Shown piece by piece: positions 45,611 through 55,625 of a DNA stretch of 64,000 nt (the first letter of the stretch is position 1; every line of letters begins with the position of its first letter). The DNA is taken from assembly GCF_027125355.1 (NCBI RefSeq), contig NZ_CP114052.1, positions 1,240,001 to 1,304,000 of the forward strand, given 5' to 3'. The stretch comes from Peptostreptococcus equinus. GTDB taxonomy: Bacteria; Bacillota; Clostridia; Peptostreptococcales; Peptostreptococcaceae. A program made the position numbers and the translations under genes. The notes below the pieces were generated by a model. The model made no database searches. It was given only the letters and a program-made list of their open reading frames with translations, and had not been told where the DNA came from.

Positions 45611-46432
45611 TTAAAGCTTAGATAAATATTCTTCTAATTTTTTTGAAAAAGTTCTTCCTTTATTAACTACAAAAGAATGAGTAGAATTTTCAAAAATATA
45701 TGTTCTTGTATTCTCTATTTTTTCCTCTAAATACTCGACCGTATCAGGTGTCATCATGGATCCTGGACTTGCAAAAAATAATACGGTTGGAATATCTATT
45801 TTTTTTAGTATAGGTCTAAAGTCTTCATAGCATATTGAAAACCACATCGATGTGATTGAATAGTATGAATTTCCTTCTAAATCCATATCTATCAGTCTTT
45901 TTAAGGCTTTTTCTGATTTATATTTTAAACTAGGATCTATGTCATAGTACATATTTAAATATGCTTCCTTCATATCATCGAATTGCCATGCTAATGAATC
46001 TAATAAATCATCCTTTGTAAATTTTCCATTCATAATTCCTAGTTTCCACTCATTATCATTTGTTATTTTAGGGGTTATATCACAAAGTACGATAGAATTG
46101 AGTCTATATGTCCCATATATTTCTATATACTTGTACAATACACTTCCTCCCATTGAATATCCAACTATTGTTAGATTATCAAGTTTTAGAAATTCAATCA
46201 GTTCTTTTAAATCCTCTGCTAAATGTCTTAGTGACATATTTTCATTAGGTTTATCTGATAGACCAAAACCTCTATGGTCATATATTATTTTTCTATATCC
46301 CTGCATATTTTTAAAACAATAATCAAAGTCATGATGTGAGCTGCCCCAAGCATGTAAAAATATAATAGGTCTTTGATCTGTATTTGTGTCTTCGTAATAT
46401 ATTTTATAACCTTTACTATTTGTAAAATACAT
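45611..46432 (-). CDS. Alpha/beta-fold hydrolase
   Basis: A 273-residue soluble hydrolase. The oxyanion region FLHAWGSSHHDFD is near 25-37, YDHRGFGLSDKP near 50-61 and the nucleophile elbow GYSMGG near 92-97. The catalytic His is likely in NSTHSF near 250. It lies eight bases after rqcH and likely shares its transcript. It resembles the general esterase/haloperoxidase-like group. Substrate unknown. Confidence 0.82.
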   Translation of the reverse strand: MYFTNSKGYKIYYEDTNTDQRPIIFLHAWGSSHHDFDYCFKNMQGYRKIIYDHRGFGLSDKPNENMSLRHLAEDLKELIEFLKLDNLTIVGYSMGGSVLYKYIEIYGTYRLNSIVLCDITPKITNDNEWKLGIMNGKFTKDDLLDSLAWQFDDMKEAYLNMYYDIDPSLKYKSEKALKRLIDMDLEGNSYYSITSMWFSICYEDFRPILKKIDIPTVLFFASPGSMMTPDTVEYLEEKIENTRTYIFENSTHSFVVNKGRTFSKKLEEYLSKL

Positions 46433-46440
46433 AATTTCTC

Positions 46441-48210
46441 CTAATCTTCAAAGATTTTAATCTTTGCTTTTTCCTCATCGCTAGGTGTAATATATACAGT
46501 CTTATTTGTTTCATAAATCACCATTCCTGGCTTTGCACCGGAAGGTTTTTTTACATATTTTTTGAAAGTGTAATCGACTGGCACATTTGAAGACATTCTT
46601 GCCTTACTATAATATGCTGCTAATGTAGCGGCCTGAATTATTTCGCTATCATCTACAGTTTTTCCCGCACATTTTATTAACACATGAGATCCTGGTATAT
46701 CTTTTGTATGAAACCATAAATCTTCATTATCTGCTAGTCTTAAAGTTAGATAATCATTTTGCTTATTGTTTTTACCGACTAATATTAACTTACCCTTAGA
46801 TGACATAAATTTCATATAACTTGTTGTAGGCTTATTATTCTTCTTTGGCATTTTCCAAGCTTTTATATAGCCTTCTCTCATTAATTCTTCCTTTATTTCT
46901 TTTAACTCTTTTTCATTCTGACAATTTTCTATAGATAATATTATATTTTCTAAGTAGTCTTTTTCTTCTAGATTATCCTTCATCATATTCGTGATTTCTT
47001 CTCTAGCATTTTTTAATTTGTTATATTTTTTATAATATTTTTGGGCATTTTCTGAAGGGCTTAAATTTTTATTTAACTCTATACTAACCTTTTTATTATT
47101 ATCATAAAAATTCTCTACTTCTATATTTTCCATACCTTTTTTAATCAGATAAATATATGCAGTTAATAATTCACCCTTTAACTTGTATTTATCAGCCGAT
47201 TTAGCTTCTTTTAGTTCTTTTTTTTGTTTTTCTATCTTATTTGTTAGTCTTTCAAGTTTTAATTGTATAGTCTTCTTTACAGAAGAAGACTTTTGTTTCA
47301 TTCTTTCTTTACTATCTTTTTCAAAATAGTAATTTTCTAATAACGAAGATACATCTGGATATTTTACTTCATTCAAATCTTCATACTGATTTAGTTTTAT
47401 AGTACTAAATTCCACTATCTTGTCAATTTTTTTATCTACTATCATATTAGGATAAATCTTTCCAAGTTCTATATTGGCAAAAATCAACCTAATTTCTTTT
47501 AAAATAGCTTTTATATTTTGGTCTGTTAAATCAGATGAATCAATATTTTGATCTATACCAATCCTATAGCAAATTTCCCTTGCAATAAGTGGAGATAATC
47601 CCAATACAGTCATATATATAGCCTTATATATAGGTCCGTCAAAACTAACTATCATCTCCCTAAATAATTCACCTTCGATTTTTTCTTTTGGATTTATCTT
47701 ATCTTGTACTGGCGGTAATTCATAATCGTTACCTGGTAAAACTTGTCTTAATCTACTGACACTTATTGGTACTCTTTTTATAGAATCTATAATTTTACCA
47801 GTTTTTTCAGAGACTAAAATAATATTGCTATGCTTTCCCATTATTTCAATATATAAAAACTTTCTAGTTTTTTCTTTTAGTTCGTCATATGAATCTACAG
47901 CAATTTTAATTATTCTTTCAAATCCAATTTGTTCAATGTGATCTATTACACCGGATTGTATATGTTTTCTAAGCGTCATACAAAAAACAGGTGCTTTTTT
48001 AGGATTATTTTTATCATATTGATCTGATATATATAATCTTGGGTTTGAAGCACTAGCACTGATCACAAACTTATAATTATCCTTACCTGCTCTAATCTTG
48101 AGGCATATTTCATCTTTTTCCGGTTGGTATACCTTATCTATTTTACTTGCAACTAATTTATCATTGAGCTCATTAGCTAAATTACTTACAACTATTGCAT
48201 CTAAAGACAT
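46441..48210 (-). CDS. rqcH: Ribosome-associated quality control protein RqcH (NFACT family)
   Basis: Binds peptidyl-tRNA-blocked 50S subunits and adds C-terminal alanine tails. The opening SLDAIVVSNLANELNDKLV and the N-terminal DNA-glycosylase-like NFACT-N domain (about 1-270) are followed by a long Lys/Glu coiled coil (about 290-450). The NFACT-R domain holds DLWFHTKDIPGSHVLIK near 500-516. Older annotation calls this fibronectin-binding protein A. With 589 residues it is full length. It lies 10 bases after pyrR. Confidence 0.93.
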   Translation of the reverse strand: MSLDAIVVSNLANELNDKLVASKIDKVYQPEKDEICLKIRAGKDNYKFVISASASNPRLYISDQYDKNNPKKAPVFCMTLRKHIQSGVIDHIEQIGFERIIKIAVDSYDELKEKTRKFLYIEIMGKHSNIILVSEKTGKIIDSIKRVPISVSRLRQVLPGNDYELPPVQDKINPKEKIEGELFREMIVSFDGPIYKAIYMTVLGLSPLIAREICYRIGIDQNIDSSDLTDQNIKAILKEIRLIFANIELGKIYPNMIVDKKIDKIVEFSTIKLNQYEDLNEVKYPDVSSLLENYYFEKDSKERMKQKSSSVKKTIQLKLERLTNKIEKQKKELKEAKSADKYKLKGELLTAYIYLIKKGMENIEVENFYDNNKKVSIELNKNLSPSENAQKYYKKYNKLKNAREEITNMMKDNLEEKDYLENIILSIENCQNEKELKEIKEELMREGYIKAWKMPKKNNKPTTSYMKFMSSKGKLILVGKNNKQNDYLTLRLADNEDLWFHTKDIPGSHVLIKCAGKTVDDSEIIQAATLAAYYSKARMSSNVPVDYTFKKYVKKPSGAKPGMVIYETNKTVYITPSDEEKAKIKIFED

Positions 48211-48220
48211 TTTTTACTCC

Positions 48221-48748
48221 TTACTCACAAATTATCACTGAATCCTCACCATCATACTCAGTAAATCTAACTTGTACTTTTTCATTTTTTGAAGTAGGCA
48301 CATTTTTACCTACAAAATCCGCCCTTATTGGAAGTTCTCTGTGGCCTCTATCAATCAATACAGCTAACTGTATTAGACTTGGTCTACCATTATCTATTAT
48401 ATAGTCTAGTGCTGCTCTAATAGTTCTTCCTGTATATAGTACATCATCTACTAGAATTACAGTCTTACCTTCTATATCAAGGTTAAAATTCTCATCTTTT
48501 GTATCCATGATTTTATCATGCGTAATATCGTCCCTATAAGGTGTTATATCTATAAACTCACACTCTATTTGTGCAGATTCAATTGCTCCTATCTTTTCAG
48601 AAATCATCTTGGCAAGTGGTATTCCCTTTGTTTTGATTCCTATAATACACATATTTTCTACACCTTTATTCTTTTCTATGATTTCATGGCTTATTCTTGT
48701 TATAGCTCTCGTCATAGCCTTTTGGTCCATTATTTTTGCTTTTTCCAT
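48221..48748 (-). CDS. pyrR: PyrR: pyrimidine operon attenuator / uracil phosphoribosyltransferase
   Basis: UMP-responsive RNA-binding attenuator, with weak UPRTase activity in some species. The PRPP motif VILVDDVLYTGRTIRAAL is near 94-111, and ALTRISHEIIE-type ITRISHEIIEKN near 16-27. It has 175 residues. The ATG lies one base after the rluD-type gene and GGAG lies before it. No pyr biosynthetic operon or PyrR-binding leader is in view, so regulated genes lie elsewhere. The lspA-rluD-pyrR order is typical of Firmicutes. Confidence 0.95.
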   Translation of the reverse strand: MEKAKIMDQKAMTRAITRISHEIIEKNKGVENMCIIGIKTKGIPLAKMISEKIGAIESAQIECEFIDITPYRDDITHDKIMDTKDENFNLDIEGKTVILVDDVLYTGRTIRAALDYIIDNGRPSLIQLAVLIDRGHRELPIRADFVGKNVPTSKNEKVQVRFTEYDGEDSVIICE

Positions 48749-48749
48749 A

Positions 48750-49733
48750 TTACTCCTTCTCCAAAATTTTTAATGTTTCTATAAAATACTTTGGTAATTC
48801 TGAATCAAATTCAATATATTCATTCCTTGTAGGATGCATAAATCCAAGTTTTCTAGCATGTAATACTTGCCCACTTAACTTTGAAAATCTTTTGTTTTTA
48901 AAACCATACAAAGGATCTCCCAATATAGGTCTATTAATTGAAGCTGTATGCACTCTTATTTGATGTGTTCTACCAGTTTCTAGATTCGCTTTTATATGAG
49001 AAAAACCCTTGTAATTATTTATTAATTTTAAATGTGTAATGGCATTTTTGCCATTTTTCTTTACAACAGCCATCTTTAATCTATTTTTTGGATTTCTTCC
49101 AATTATTGTTTCTATTGTTTTTTCATCCCAATCTACATTTCCGATACAAATCATCTCATATTCTCTAGTTATAGAATGTATCTTAAATTGTTCCGATAAT
49201 TTTTGATGTGCATAATTATTTTTTGCTACCACTAAAAGTCCCGATGTATCTTTATCTATTCTATGAACTATTCCAGGCCTTATAATTCCATTAATATTAG
49301 ATAGTCTATCCTTACAGTGATACATCAGTGCATTTACCATAGTATTATCCATATTACCTGGAGCTGGATGTACAACCATACCTTGGACCTTATTAACTAT
49401 TACAATGTCATCATCTTCGTACACTATATCTAAGGGTATATCTTGTGGAATCACTTCTAGTAATTCAGGCTCAGGCATAGCAATTTGAATTTGATCATAT
49501 AAAGATAACTTGTAGCTTGCTTTCTCTATTTTTTCATTAACTAAAACTCTATCTTCTTTAATTAATTTTTGTATGTATGATCTTGATATATCCTTATACT
49601 GCTTAGATAAAAAATAATCCAACCTATCTCCTATATTATCTTCTTCAACAGAATAAACCGCTACATTTTGACTTTGGTCAAAAATCTCTTTATCTTGTAT
49701 CACATCTTTCTCTTGACCTATATCAAGATTCAT
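48750..49733 (-). CDS. RluD-family 23S rRNA pseudouridine synthase
   Basis: An N-terminal S4 RNA-binding domain (about 35-85) is followed by the synthase domain with the catalytic Asp in HRIDKDTSGLLVVAK near 158-172. GRTHQIRVH near 255-263 is the second signature. It has 327 residues. Its ATG shares one base with the lspA stop (TAATG), a coupled pair. It is usually named ylyB in Bacillus relatives; the exact uridine targets (RluD-like or other) cannot be told. Confidence 0.93.
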   Translation of the reverse strand: MNLDIGQEKDVIQDKEIFDQSQNVAVYSVEEDNIGDRLDYFLSKQYKDISRSYIQKLIKEDRVLVNEKIEKASYKLSLYDQIQIAMPEPELLEVIPQDIPLDIVYEDDDIVIVNKVQGMVVHPAPGNMDNTMVNALMYHCKDRLSNINGIIRPGIVHRIDKDTSGLLVVAKNNYAHQKLSEQFKIHSITREYEMICIGNVDWDEKTIETIIGRNPKNRLKMAVVKKNGKNAITHLKLINNYKGFSHIKANLETGRTHQIRVHTASINRPILGDPLYGFKNKRFSKLSGQVLHARKLGFMHPTRNEYIEFDSELPKYFIETLKILEKE

Positions 49734-50176
49734 TAAACTTCATCCTTTCCACTTCTGATTAGGCATATGCATAATAATATAGTTCCTAATACAACCAGTA
49801 TATCTGCAAAATTAAACACATATGACCATATTATTTTAAAATCAAAAAAGTCTATTACATATCCTAACCTCAGCCTATCAACTAAGTTTCCTATAGCACC
49901 AGAAATTATCATCGCTATACTAATTTTTGCCAATTTAGTAGATTCTTCCTTATGAATAAAATATATACCTGCAATTAAAACTATAAGCGCTATAATTATA
50001 AAAACATATTGCATATTTTGTAGCATACCAAAAGCAGCTCCACTATTTTCTACATATGTCAAATGAAAAACCCCATCAATTATACTCATTCCTTGTGTAT
50101 TTTCTAATGTATTTTTTACAGTTATTTTACTTGCTTGATCTATTATTAGAAGAATTATAATTAGTATTTCGTACAT
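49733..50176 (-). CDS. lspA: Signal peptidase II (prolipoprotein signal peptidase)
   Basis: Membrane aspartic protease that cleaves lipoprotein signal peptides. It has 147 residues with four hydrophobic segments. The catalytic motifs are NSGAAFG near 50-56, GNLVDRLRLGYVIDF near 97-111 and FNFAD near 122-126, with two Asp in place. It starts an operon with the pseudouridine synthase and pyrR. Its 5' side is a 235-base AT-rich spacer. Confidence 0.95.
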   Translation of the reverse strand: MYEILIIILLIIDQASKITVKNTLENTQGMSIIDGVFHLTYVENSGAAFGMLQNMQYVFIIIALIVLIAGIYFIHKEESTKLAKISIAMIISGAIGNLVDRLRLGYVIDFFDFKIIWSYVFNFADILVVLGTILLCICLIRSGKDEV

Positions 50177-50359
50177 ATTTTGCCCTTTCTATAAGTAATT
50201 AATTTCAACACTTATTTTAATTATATAATATCTATTATATAATTATATCATAATCAAGCCCTATAATTCTATTTATAAAACATTAGTTTTTTATTATAGT
50301 TATTCAATTTAATAAATTCATATATAATACTTTCACTTTATAAATATTTTTATTTTACA

Positions 50360-50398
50360 TAAAAAAAGAACTCAAAAAGACTAGCTTTCCAAGTTCTA
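50360..50398 (-). terminator. Terminator of trpS
   Basis: Imperfect stem AGAACT/AGTTCT with an inner AAAG/CTTT pairing, followed on the minus strand by seven T. It begins 14 bases past the trpS stop. The rest of the spacer to lspA (50177-50359) shows only AT-rich sequence. Confidence 0.6.
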
Positions 50399-50411
50399 GA
50401 AAATTTATTTT

Positions 50412-51422
50412 TTATTTATTTTTTTTAGGTATAAAACCAATTTGATTATATACCTTTTCTAAAGTTTGAGCAGCTCTTATCTGTGCCTTTTCAGCACCTT
50501 TTGCATATATGCTTTCAAGATAATCAGGATTCTCTAATAAATAATTATATTTTTCTCTTATAGGTCTAAGAGTTTCAACTACTGCTTCTGCCATTTCTCC
50601 CTTGAATGCTCCATATCCCTTGCCTTCGTACATAGATACTATTTCTTCTACGCTCTTATCTGTCATAGCTGAATATATATTTATAAGATTTTTTATACCT
50701 GGTTGTTCATCTGAGTATTTAACTATACCTACTGAATCTGTTACAGCACTTTTAATTTTCTTTGCAGTTGTTTCTGCACTCTCAGCTAAAAGTATAAATG
50801 CCTTTTCATTTGAGTCAGATTTAGACATTTTCTTTTCAGGTTCTTGCAAACTCATTACTCTAGCAGTTTCTTTAGGATAGTATCCTTCTGGTACTACAAA
50901 AGTATCAGAAAACCTAGCATTGAATCTGTTTGCTAAATCTCTAGCTAATTCCATATGCTGTTTTTGATCATCTCCAACTGGTACTAAATCTGCTTGATAT
51001 AAAAGAATATCAGCCGCCATTAATACTGGATATGTAAATAGACCAGCATTTAAATTAGCTTCACTCTTTCTAGATTTATCCTTGTACTGTGTCATTCTAT
51101 TCAATTCGCCCATATATGTCATCGTACATAATACCCAATTCAATTCCGCATGTTCATGTACATGTGACTGTACAAATATTGTATTCTTATCTGGGTCAAT
51201 ACCGCATGCTAAGAACTGAGCTAATAGTTCAGTGGTCTGTCTCCTTAATACCTCTGGATCTTGAGGCACTGTAATAGCATGCATATTTACCATACTGTAA
51301 TAACATTCGTAATCGTCCTGCAATTTAGTCCAGCTTTTTAGAGCTCCTAAATAATTACCTAATGTCATCTTACCAGATGGCTGAACACCACTAAATATTA
51401 CCTTTTTTTCACGATCGCCCAT
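50412..51422 (-). CDS. trpS: Tryptophanyl-tRNA synthetase
   Basis: Class I synthetase of 336 residues. The HIGH-type motif lies in PSGKMTLGNYLGAL (15-28) and KMSKS in EKKMSKSDSN near 197-206. VPVGDDQKQHMELARD near 147-162 is the tryptophan/ATP region. The spacer upstream (51423-51529) is only about 107 bases and shows no T-box leader pattern, so the gene does not appear to be T-box regulated here. Confidence 0.97.
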   Translation of the reverse strand: MGDREKKVIFSGVQPSGKMTLGNYLGALKSWTKLQDDYECYYSMVNMHAITVPQDPEVLRRQTTELLAQFLACGIDPDKNTIFVQSHVHEHAELNWVLCTMTYMGELNRMTQYKDKSRKSEANLNAGLFTYPVLMAADILLYQADLVPVGDDQKQHMELARDLANRFNARFSDTFVVPEGYYPKETARVMSLQEPEKKMSKSDSNEKAFILLAESAETTAKKIKSAVTDSVGIVKYSDEQPGIKNLINIYSAMTDKSVEEIVSMYEGKGYGAFKGEMAEAVVETLRPIREKYNYLLENPDYLESIYAKGAEKAQIRAAQTLEKVYNQIGFIPKKNK

Positions 51423-51529
51423 TATATATATGTCTCCTTTAGATTTATTTTGACAAATTTATTTTTTTCTTTGCCATAAGTATGTTTTTATTATATCACT
51501 GGGATAAAATTTATACAATATTTGAAATC

Positions 51530-52228
51530 TTATAATCTTTCTAACATTCCTACTACCATATCTTTTGAAGTATCTGCAGCTATCTTTACAAACTCATCAA
51601 AAGTTTTAGCAGCACTTCCATCTGCTTTATCTGATATTGCTCTTATAACTACAAATGGAACTTTATTGCAATACGCTACATGTCCTATAGCTCCACCTTC
51701 CATTTCACAGCAGTATCCACCAAAATGATTCCTAAGTTCATCCTTTAAAAAAGGATCAGCTACAAATATATCGCCAGTAGCAATTCGTCCTTTGTATGCA
51801 TGATATGGGGTGTCATTACTTTCAAATACTTCATACGCTATATCAACTAGTCTCTGATCTGCTTTAAATATTGAAGTTTCCATAAGTGGTAAAGTTCCCT
51901 TTGGATCACCCGCTGCAGAAGCATCTATATCATGTTGCATTGCATCTATAGATATAACCACATCATTGATATTTAATTTTTCATATAGTGCACCTGCTAC
52001 CCCTGTGTTAATTAATGCATCAACTTTGAATTCGCTAATCAAAATTTGTGTACACATCGCTGCGTTAACTTTTGCAATACCACATTTAACTACAACAATA
52101 TTTTTCCCTTTTAAATGACCTTCATAAAAGTCCAAACCTGCTATATGTTTAACTTCTTTATTTTCTATCATCGCTTTTATAGCTTCAACTTCTTCTTCCA
52201 TTGCTCCAATAATTCCTATTTTTTCCAT
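51530..52228 (-). CDS. mtnN: 5'-methylthioadenosine/S-adenosylhomocysteine nucleosidase
   Basis: Removes adenine from SAH, MTA and 5'-deoxyadenosine, clearing radical-SAM and methylation by-products. It has 232 residues with the opening KIGIIGAMEEEVEAI, NTGVAGAL near 74-81, CCEMEGGAIGHVAY near 171-184 and the catalytic Asp in RAISDKADGSA near 194-204. TAATGGGAGG-type site precedes the ATG. It lies alone between trpS and the YeiH-type exporter. Confidence 0.95.
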   Translation of the reverse strand: MEKIGIIGAMEEEVEAIKAMIENKEVKHIAGLDFYEGHLKGKNIVVVKCGIAKVNAAMCTQILISEFKVDALINTGVAGALYEKLNINDVVISIDAMQHDIDASAAGDPKGTLPLMETSIFKADQRLVDIAYEVFESNDTPYHAYKGRIATGDIFVADPFLKDELRNHFGGYCCEMEGGAIGHVAYCNKVPFVVIRAISDKADGSAAKTFDEFVKIAADTSKDMVVGMLERL

Positions 52229-52340
52229 TAATGCCTCCCATTTTTATTCAGTATAATTAAGTAATTATATTTTTATACTACAGTAGTAAGTTTCATATTA
52301 TTATATATGTAGACTGAGTATTTTTCAATAATTTTGTTCA

Positions 52341-53399
52341 TTAAAAAATTCCTAATATTTTTTGCATAGATATACTTACAACTATAATAGATATCCAACA
52401 ACACATTCCTAATAATAGTGGTTTTTGACCAGTTCTAATAAGTTTTACTATATTCGTATTAAGCCCTATAGCTCCCATTGCCATAATAATAAAGAATTTG
52501 CTAATTGCCTTCATTGTTACAATAAATCCAGCAATAAACGATGATAGAAATCCTTCAATTATACCCACTCCTATCATATAGTCAAAAATAGTAGTTATAA
52601 TTGAACATAATATAAAATATAAAATAAATGATGGCAGCATACCTCTAGCACTGAATTTCTTTTCTGAATTTTTACTTTCTTTTCTCTTATAATATATAGA
52701 TAAACAAAATGTAATAGGTATTATAGCAAGCGTTCTAGTTAATTTAACTATTGTAGCTGAATCCAGCACCATAGAACCTGTCCTGTGAATGGAATCCCAA
52801 GATGAAGCCGCTGCAGTAACTGAAGATGTATCATTTACAGCCGTTCCTGCAAACAAAGCAAATCCCTGATTGGTCATACCAATAATATCTCCCATAGATG
52901 GAAATATTATTGCCGCTATTACGTTAAAGAAAAATATTACTGATATTGCTTGAGCTATTTCGGCATTGTCAGCATCAATTACTGGCGCTGTAGCTGCAAT
53001 TGCTGAACCACCACATATTGATGAACCTACTCCTATCAAAGTAGCTATCTTTGCTGGTATATTAAATGCCTTCGAAATCATATAAGACACAATTAAAGAT
53101 GTTAAAATCGTTGACATTATAATTGGCAATGATATTTTCCCTACTTTAATAATCATTTGAAGGTTTAATCCAAATCCCAATAAAATAACCGCGTATTGCA
53201 GTATTTTTTTTGATGTAAAGTTAATTCCCTGATTTAAATTTTCTCTTTTTCCCTTAATAAGGTTAGCTAAAATCATACCAATTATAATCGAAAAAACTGG
53301 TCCTCCAATTATCGGAACCATCTTACCTAAAAAATATGCTGGAATTGCAATCAACACACAAAATACAATGCCTTTTACTTTTTCGCTAAAATTCCCCAT
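52341..53399 (-). CDS. YeiH/UPF0324 family putative sulfate exporter
   Basis: A membrane protein of 352 residues from the ATG at 53399 (GGAGG upstream); an ATG at 53471 would add 24 residues outside the family. About ten hydrophobic segments are seen. The family motif LLGFGLNLQMI lies near 72-82 and GVGSSICGGSAIAATAPVI near 117-135, with NDTSSVTAAA near 189-198. The family is named as sulfate or sulfonate exporters on thin evidence. It sits past the terminator of the prd operon and so is probably transcribed separately. Confidence 0.85.
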   Translation of the reverse strand: MGNFSEKVKGIVFCVLIAIPAYFLGKMVPIIGGPVFSIIIGMILANLIKGKRENLNQGINFTSKKILQYAVILLGFGLNLQMIIKVGKISLPIIMSTILTSLIVSYMISKAFNIPAKIATLIGVGSSICGGSAIAATAPVIDADNAEIAQAISVIFFFNVIAAIIFPSMGDIIGMTNQGFALFAGTAVNDTSSVTAAASSWDSIHRTGSMVLDSATIVKLTRTLAIIPITFCLSIYYKRKESKNSEKKFSARGMLPSFILYFILCSIITTIFDYMIGVGIIEGFLSSFIAGFIVTMKAISKFFIIMAMGAIGLNTNIVKLIRTGQKPLLLGMCCWISIIVVSISMQKILGIF

Positions 53400-53470
53400 A
53401 ACACACCTCCTATGATTATAATAATATTTTAACACAATATATATTAATACTAAAGAGTATGTAGTTATCA

Positions 53471-53506
53471 AAAAAGGAAATCAAAAATTATTTTGATTTC
53501 CTTTTT
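53471..53506 (-). terminator. Terminator of the prd operon
   Basis: Perfect 16-base arms (53471-53486, 53491-53506) with a 4-base loop, GGAAATC core and T-rich ends. It lies about 80 bases past the TauE-type gene and 72 upstream of the YeiH gene. Confidence 0.8.
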
Positions 53507-53584
53507 GTATATTTAAAGTTTATTTTTGATAAATATTAAATTTAATAAAATATGTGTATCAATTTATCAATCTCATTTTTATAA

Positions 53585-54490
53585 TTACATTGTACTTGAT
53601 ACTTGTTTTCTCTTTCTTCCTCTTAATCCAGCTGTAAACATAGTATAAGCAGTGTATAAAATAACCGCTACGATTACAAATTTAAGTTTTTCTACATCTG
53701 CTGATTTTACCAAGAATGCTGCTATAGCAACACCTATAATACCAAATATAGTTATCATAAGAGAAGCTATTCTGTTATAAGTACCTTCTTTAATAAATTT
53801 GATTGAACAAGTAGGCATTAATAAAGCACAAGATCCCATCATTATAGGGAATGCCGCCTTTACATCCATACCTAGTAAGAATATCATAGCCATACATGGA
53901 GCATAAAGACCAACACCTGCTGTCATAAGTGCACCAAGTATAAAGTTTACTACAATACCTATTATTAGCTTAACTCCAGTTAATGATGTAGCTGTTTTAC
54001 CAGCCGCAAATAATCCAAAGTAAGGATGAGTTATAAGCATTATCATAGCTGCTGCAAACAAACAAATACCCATTACTAATTGTATTTTTGTTTCATCCAT
54101 CTTTGATATTATACCAGCACCTATATAAGAACCTATAGCTGCTGCTACTACTAATGAAATTAATGTTATTGGATCTACTTTTACAGCAGTTGTAAATATA
54201 ATAGCTTCAAACAACACTGGAAGAGCACAAGAAACATTTAATGTTCCTGGTATATCCTTATCTTCTATATCAACTTTTAAAAGTTTGAATAATGCCACTA
54301 TAGGTCCAAATGATCCAATTCCTAAAGTATCGCAAAAATTAGTTAAAAATCCTATAAATCCTGTTTTACCTAAGTTTGAAGCTGATGTATTACCGATATT
54401 ATTTTTATTTTTTACTATATCTATTCCCATAATGCCAGCAGTTCCAGCTGCTGCTAAATAAAATACTGCCATTAATATCTTTACAATCAT
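53585..54490 (-). CDS. TauE/SafE-family sulfite exporter-type permease at the end of the prd operon
   Basis: A membrane permease of 301 residues from the ATG at 54490 (GGGAGGA upstream); an upstream ATG adds a Cys/Tyr-rich 25-residue leader without a site. Eight or so hydrophobic segments are visible. LTNFCDTLGIGSFGPIVALFK near 43-63 (two parts) and the second repeat GVGLYAPCMAMIFLLGMD near 195-212 are typical of the family, which exports sulfite, sulfoacetate and other organosulfur anions. It follows prdF by 97 bases inside the terminator-bounded unit, so a role in proline reduction is possible. Confidence 0.85.
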   Translation of the reverse strand: MIVKILMAVFYLAAAGTAGIMGIDIVKNKNNIGNTSASNLGKTGFIGFLTNFCDTLGIGSFGPIVALFKLLKVDIEDKDIPGTLNVSCALPVLFEAIIFTTAVKVDPITLISLVVAAAIGSYIGAGIISKMDETKIQLVMGICLFAAAMIMLITHPYFGLFAAGKTATSLTGVKLIIGIVVNFILGALMTAGVGLYAPCMAMIFLLGMDVKAAFPIMMGSCALLMPTCSIKFIKEGTYNRIASLMITIFGIIGVAIAAFLVKSADVEKLKFVIVAVILYTAYTMFTAGLRGRKRKQVSSTM

Positions 54491-54587
54491 TTTAAATCCT
54501 CCCAAACATAATGAATAAGATGATAAGTATCCTAACATACATATTCTGTTAGGATAACCTATCAAATTTCAAGACTTATTATAAGTC

Positions 54588-55595
54588 CTATTTTAAAATA
54601 AAACCGTGCTTAACTGGGTCAGTCTCATCTATAACGAAATGATTGAATCCAGTAATATACGCTGATCCTGAAATCTGAGGAATTATAGCGTCAAACTCTC
54701 CAACTTTAGCTTTTCCTACGATTTCACCTTCAAATATTGTTCCTAAGATTGATTCATAGTAGAATTTATCTCCTTCTTTGAATTCACCCTTAGCGTGTAA
54801 AGTAGCTAATTTAGCACTTGTTCCAGTTCCACATGGAGATCTATCAACCTGTCCCTGACCAAATACAACACAGTTCTTTAACGTAGCACCTGGAGTATCA
54901 GTTTCAGACCACCATTCAATTAGGTCAACTGTCTTAATATGAGCTAATTCTGGATGCTGAATTTCTATTTCATTGTTTATTATATCTCTTAACTGCATAC
55001 CAACTGAATTTAATATAGCAGCATTTTCAGGTTTAATTTCTACACCAATCTGGTCAACCTTTACGATTGCAAAGAAACTACCACCGAAAGATATATCAAA
55101 TTTGATTTTACCATATCCTGGTAATTCAACTTCCTGATCTTTTTTGTATAGGAATGAAGGTACATTCTTGAAAGAAACTTTTTTAGCTTTTCCTTCTTCA
55201 ACCTGAACTTCTCCTCTGATTATACCAGCTGGAGCTTCCTGAACGACCTTAGTAATAGGTTCCTTAACTTCAACCATTCCTGTTTCAACAGCAACAGTCA
55301 TTGCGCCTATTGTTCCGTGTCCACACATATTAAGGTATCCACCACCGTCCATGAAAATAATTCCAAAGTCAGCTTCTGGATTTGTAGGTTGCGTAATGAT
55401 TGAACCAAACATATCATTATGTCCTCTTGGTTCTAACATTATTGCAGTTCTAAGATAATCAAGATTATCTTCTAACCACTGTTTTTTCTCAGGCATATTT
55501 GCACCGATGATATTTGGAATACCACCGACAACTATTCTTGTTGCTTCACCCGCTGTGTGAGAATCAACTGCATGAATACTTCTACTAAATTTCAT
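54588..55595 (-). CDS. prdF: Proline racemase PrdF
   Basis: Cofactor-free racemase that converts L-proline to the D-proline used by proline reductase. The two catalytic cysteines are present: Cys91 in MCGHGTIGA and Cys255 in DRSPCGTGTS. The opening HAVDSHTAGEATRIVVGG also fits. With 335 residues it is the length of C. sticklandii and C. difficile enzymes. Hydroxyproline epimerases are related, but the position after prdE makes proline racemase the better call. AAGGAGG precedes the ATG. Confidence 0.95.
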   Translation of the reverse strand: MKFSRSIHAVDSHTAGEATRIVVGGIPNIIGANMPEKKQWLEDNLDYLRTAIMLEPRGHNDMFGSIITQPTNPEADFGIIFMDGGGYLNMCGHGTIGAMTVAVETGMVEVKEPITKVVQEAPAGIIRGEVQVEEGKAKKVSFKNVPSFLYKKDQEVELPGYGKIKFDISFGGSFFAIVKVDQIGVEIKPENAAILNSVGMQLRDIINNEIEIQHPELAHIKTVDLIEWWSETDTPGATLKNCVVFGQGQVDRSPCGTGTSAKLATLHAKGEFKEGDKFYYESILGTIFEGEIVGKAKVGEFDAIIPQISGSAYITGFNHFVIDETDPVKHGFILK

Positions 55596-55625
55596 AATAC
55601 AACCTCCTTAAAGATATTATTATTT

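Noticed and set aside
51423-51529. T-box leader in front of trpS
   Set aside because: The gap is too short and lacks the T-box sequence and a terminator/antiterminator pair.
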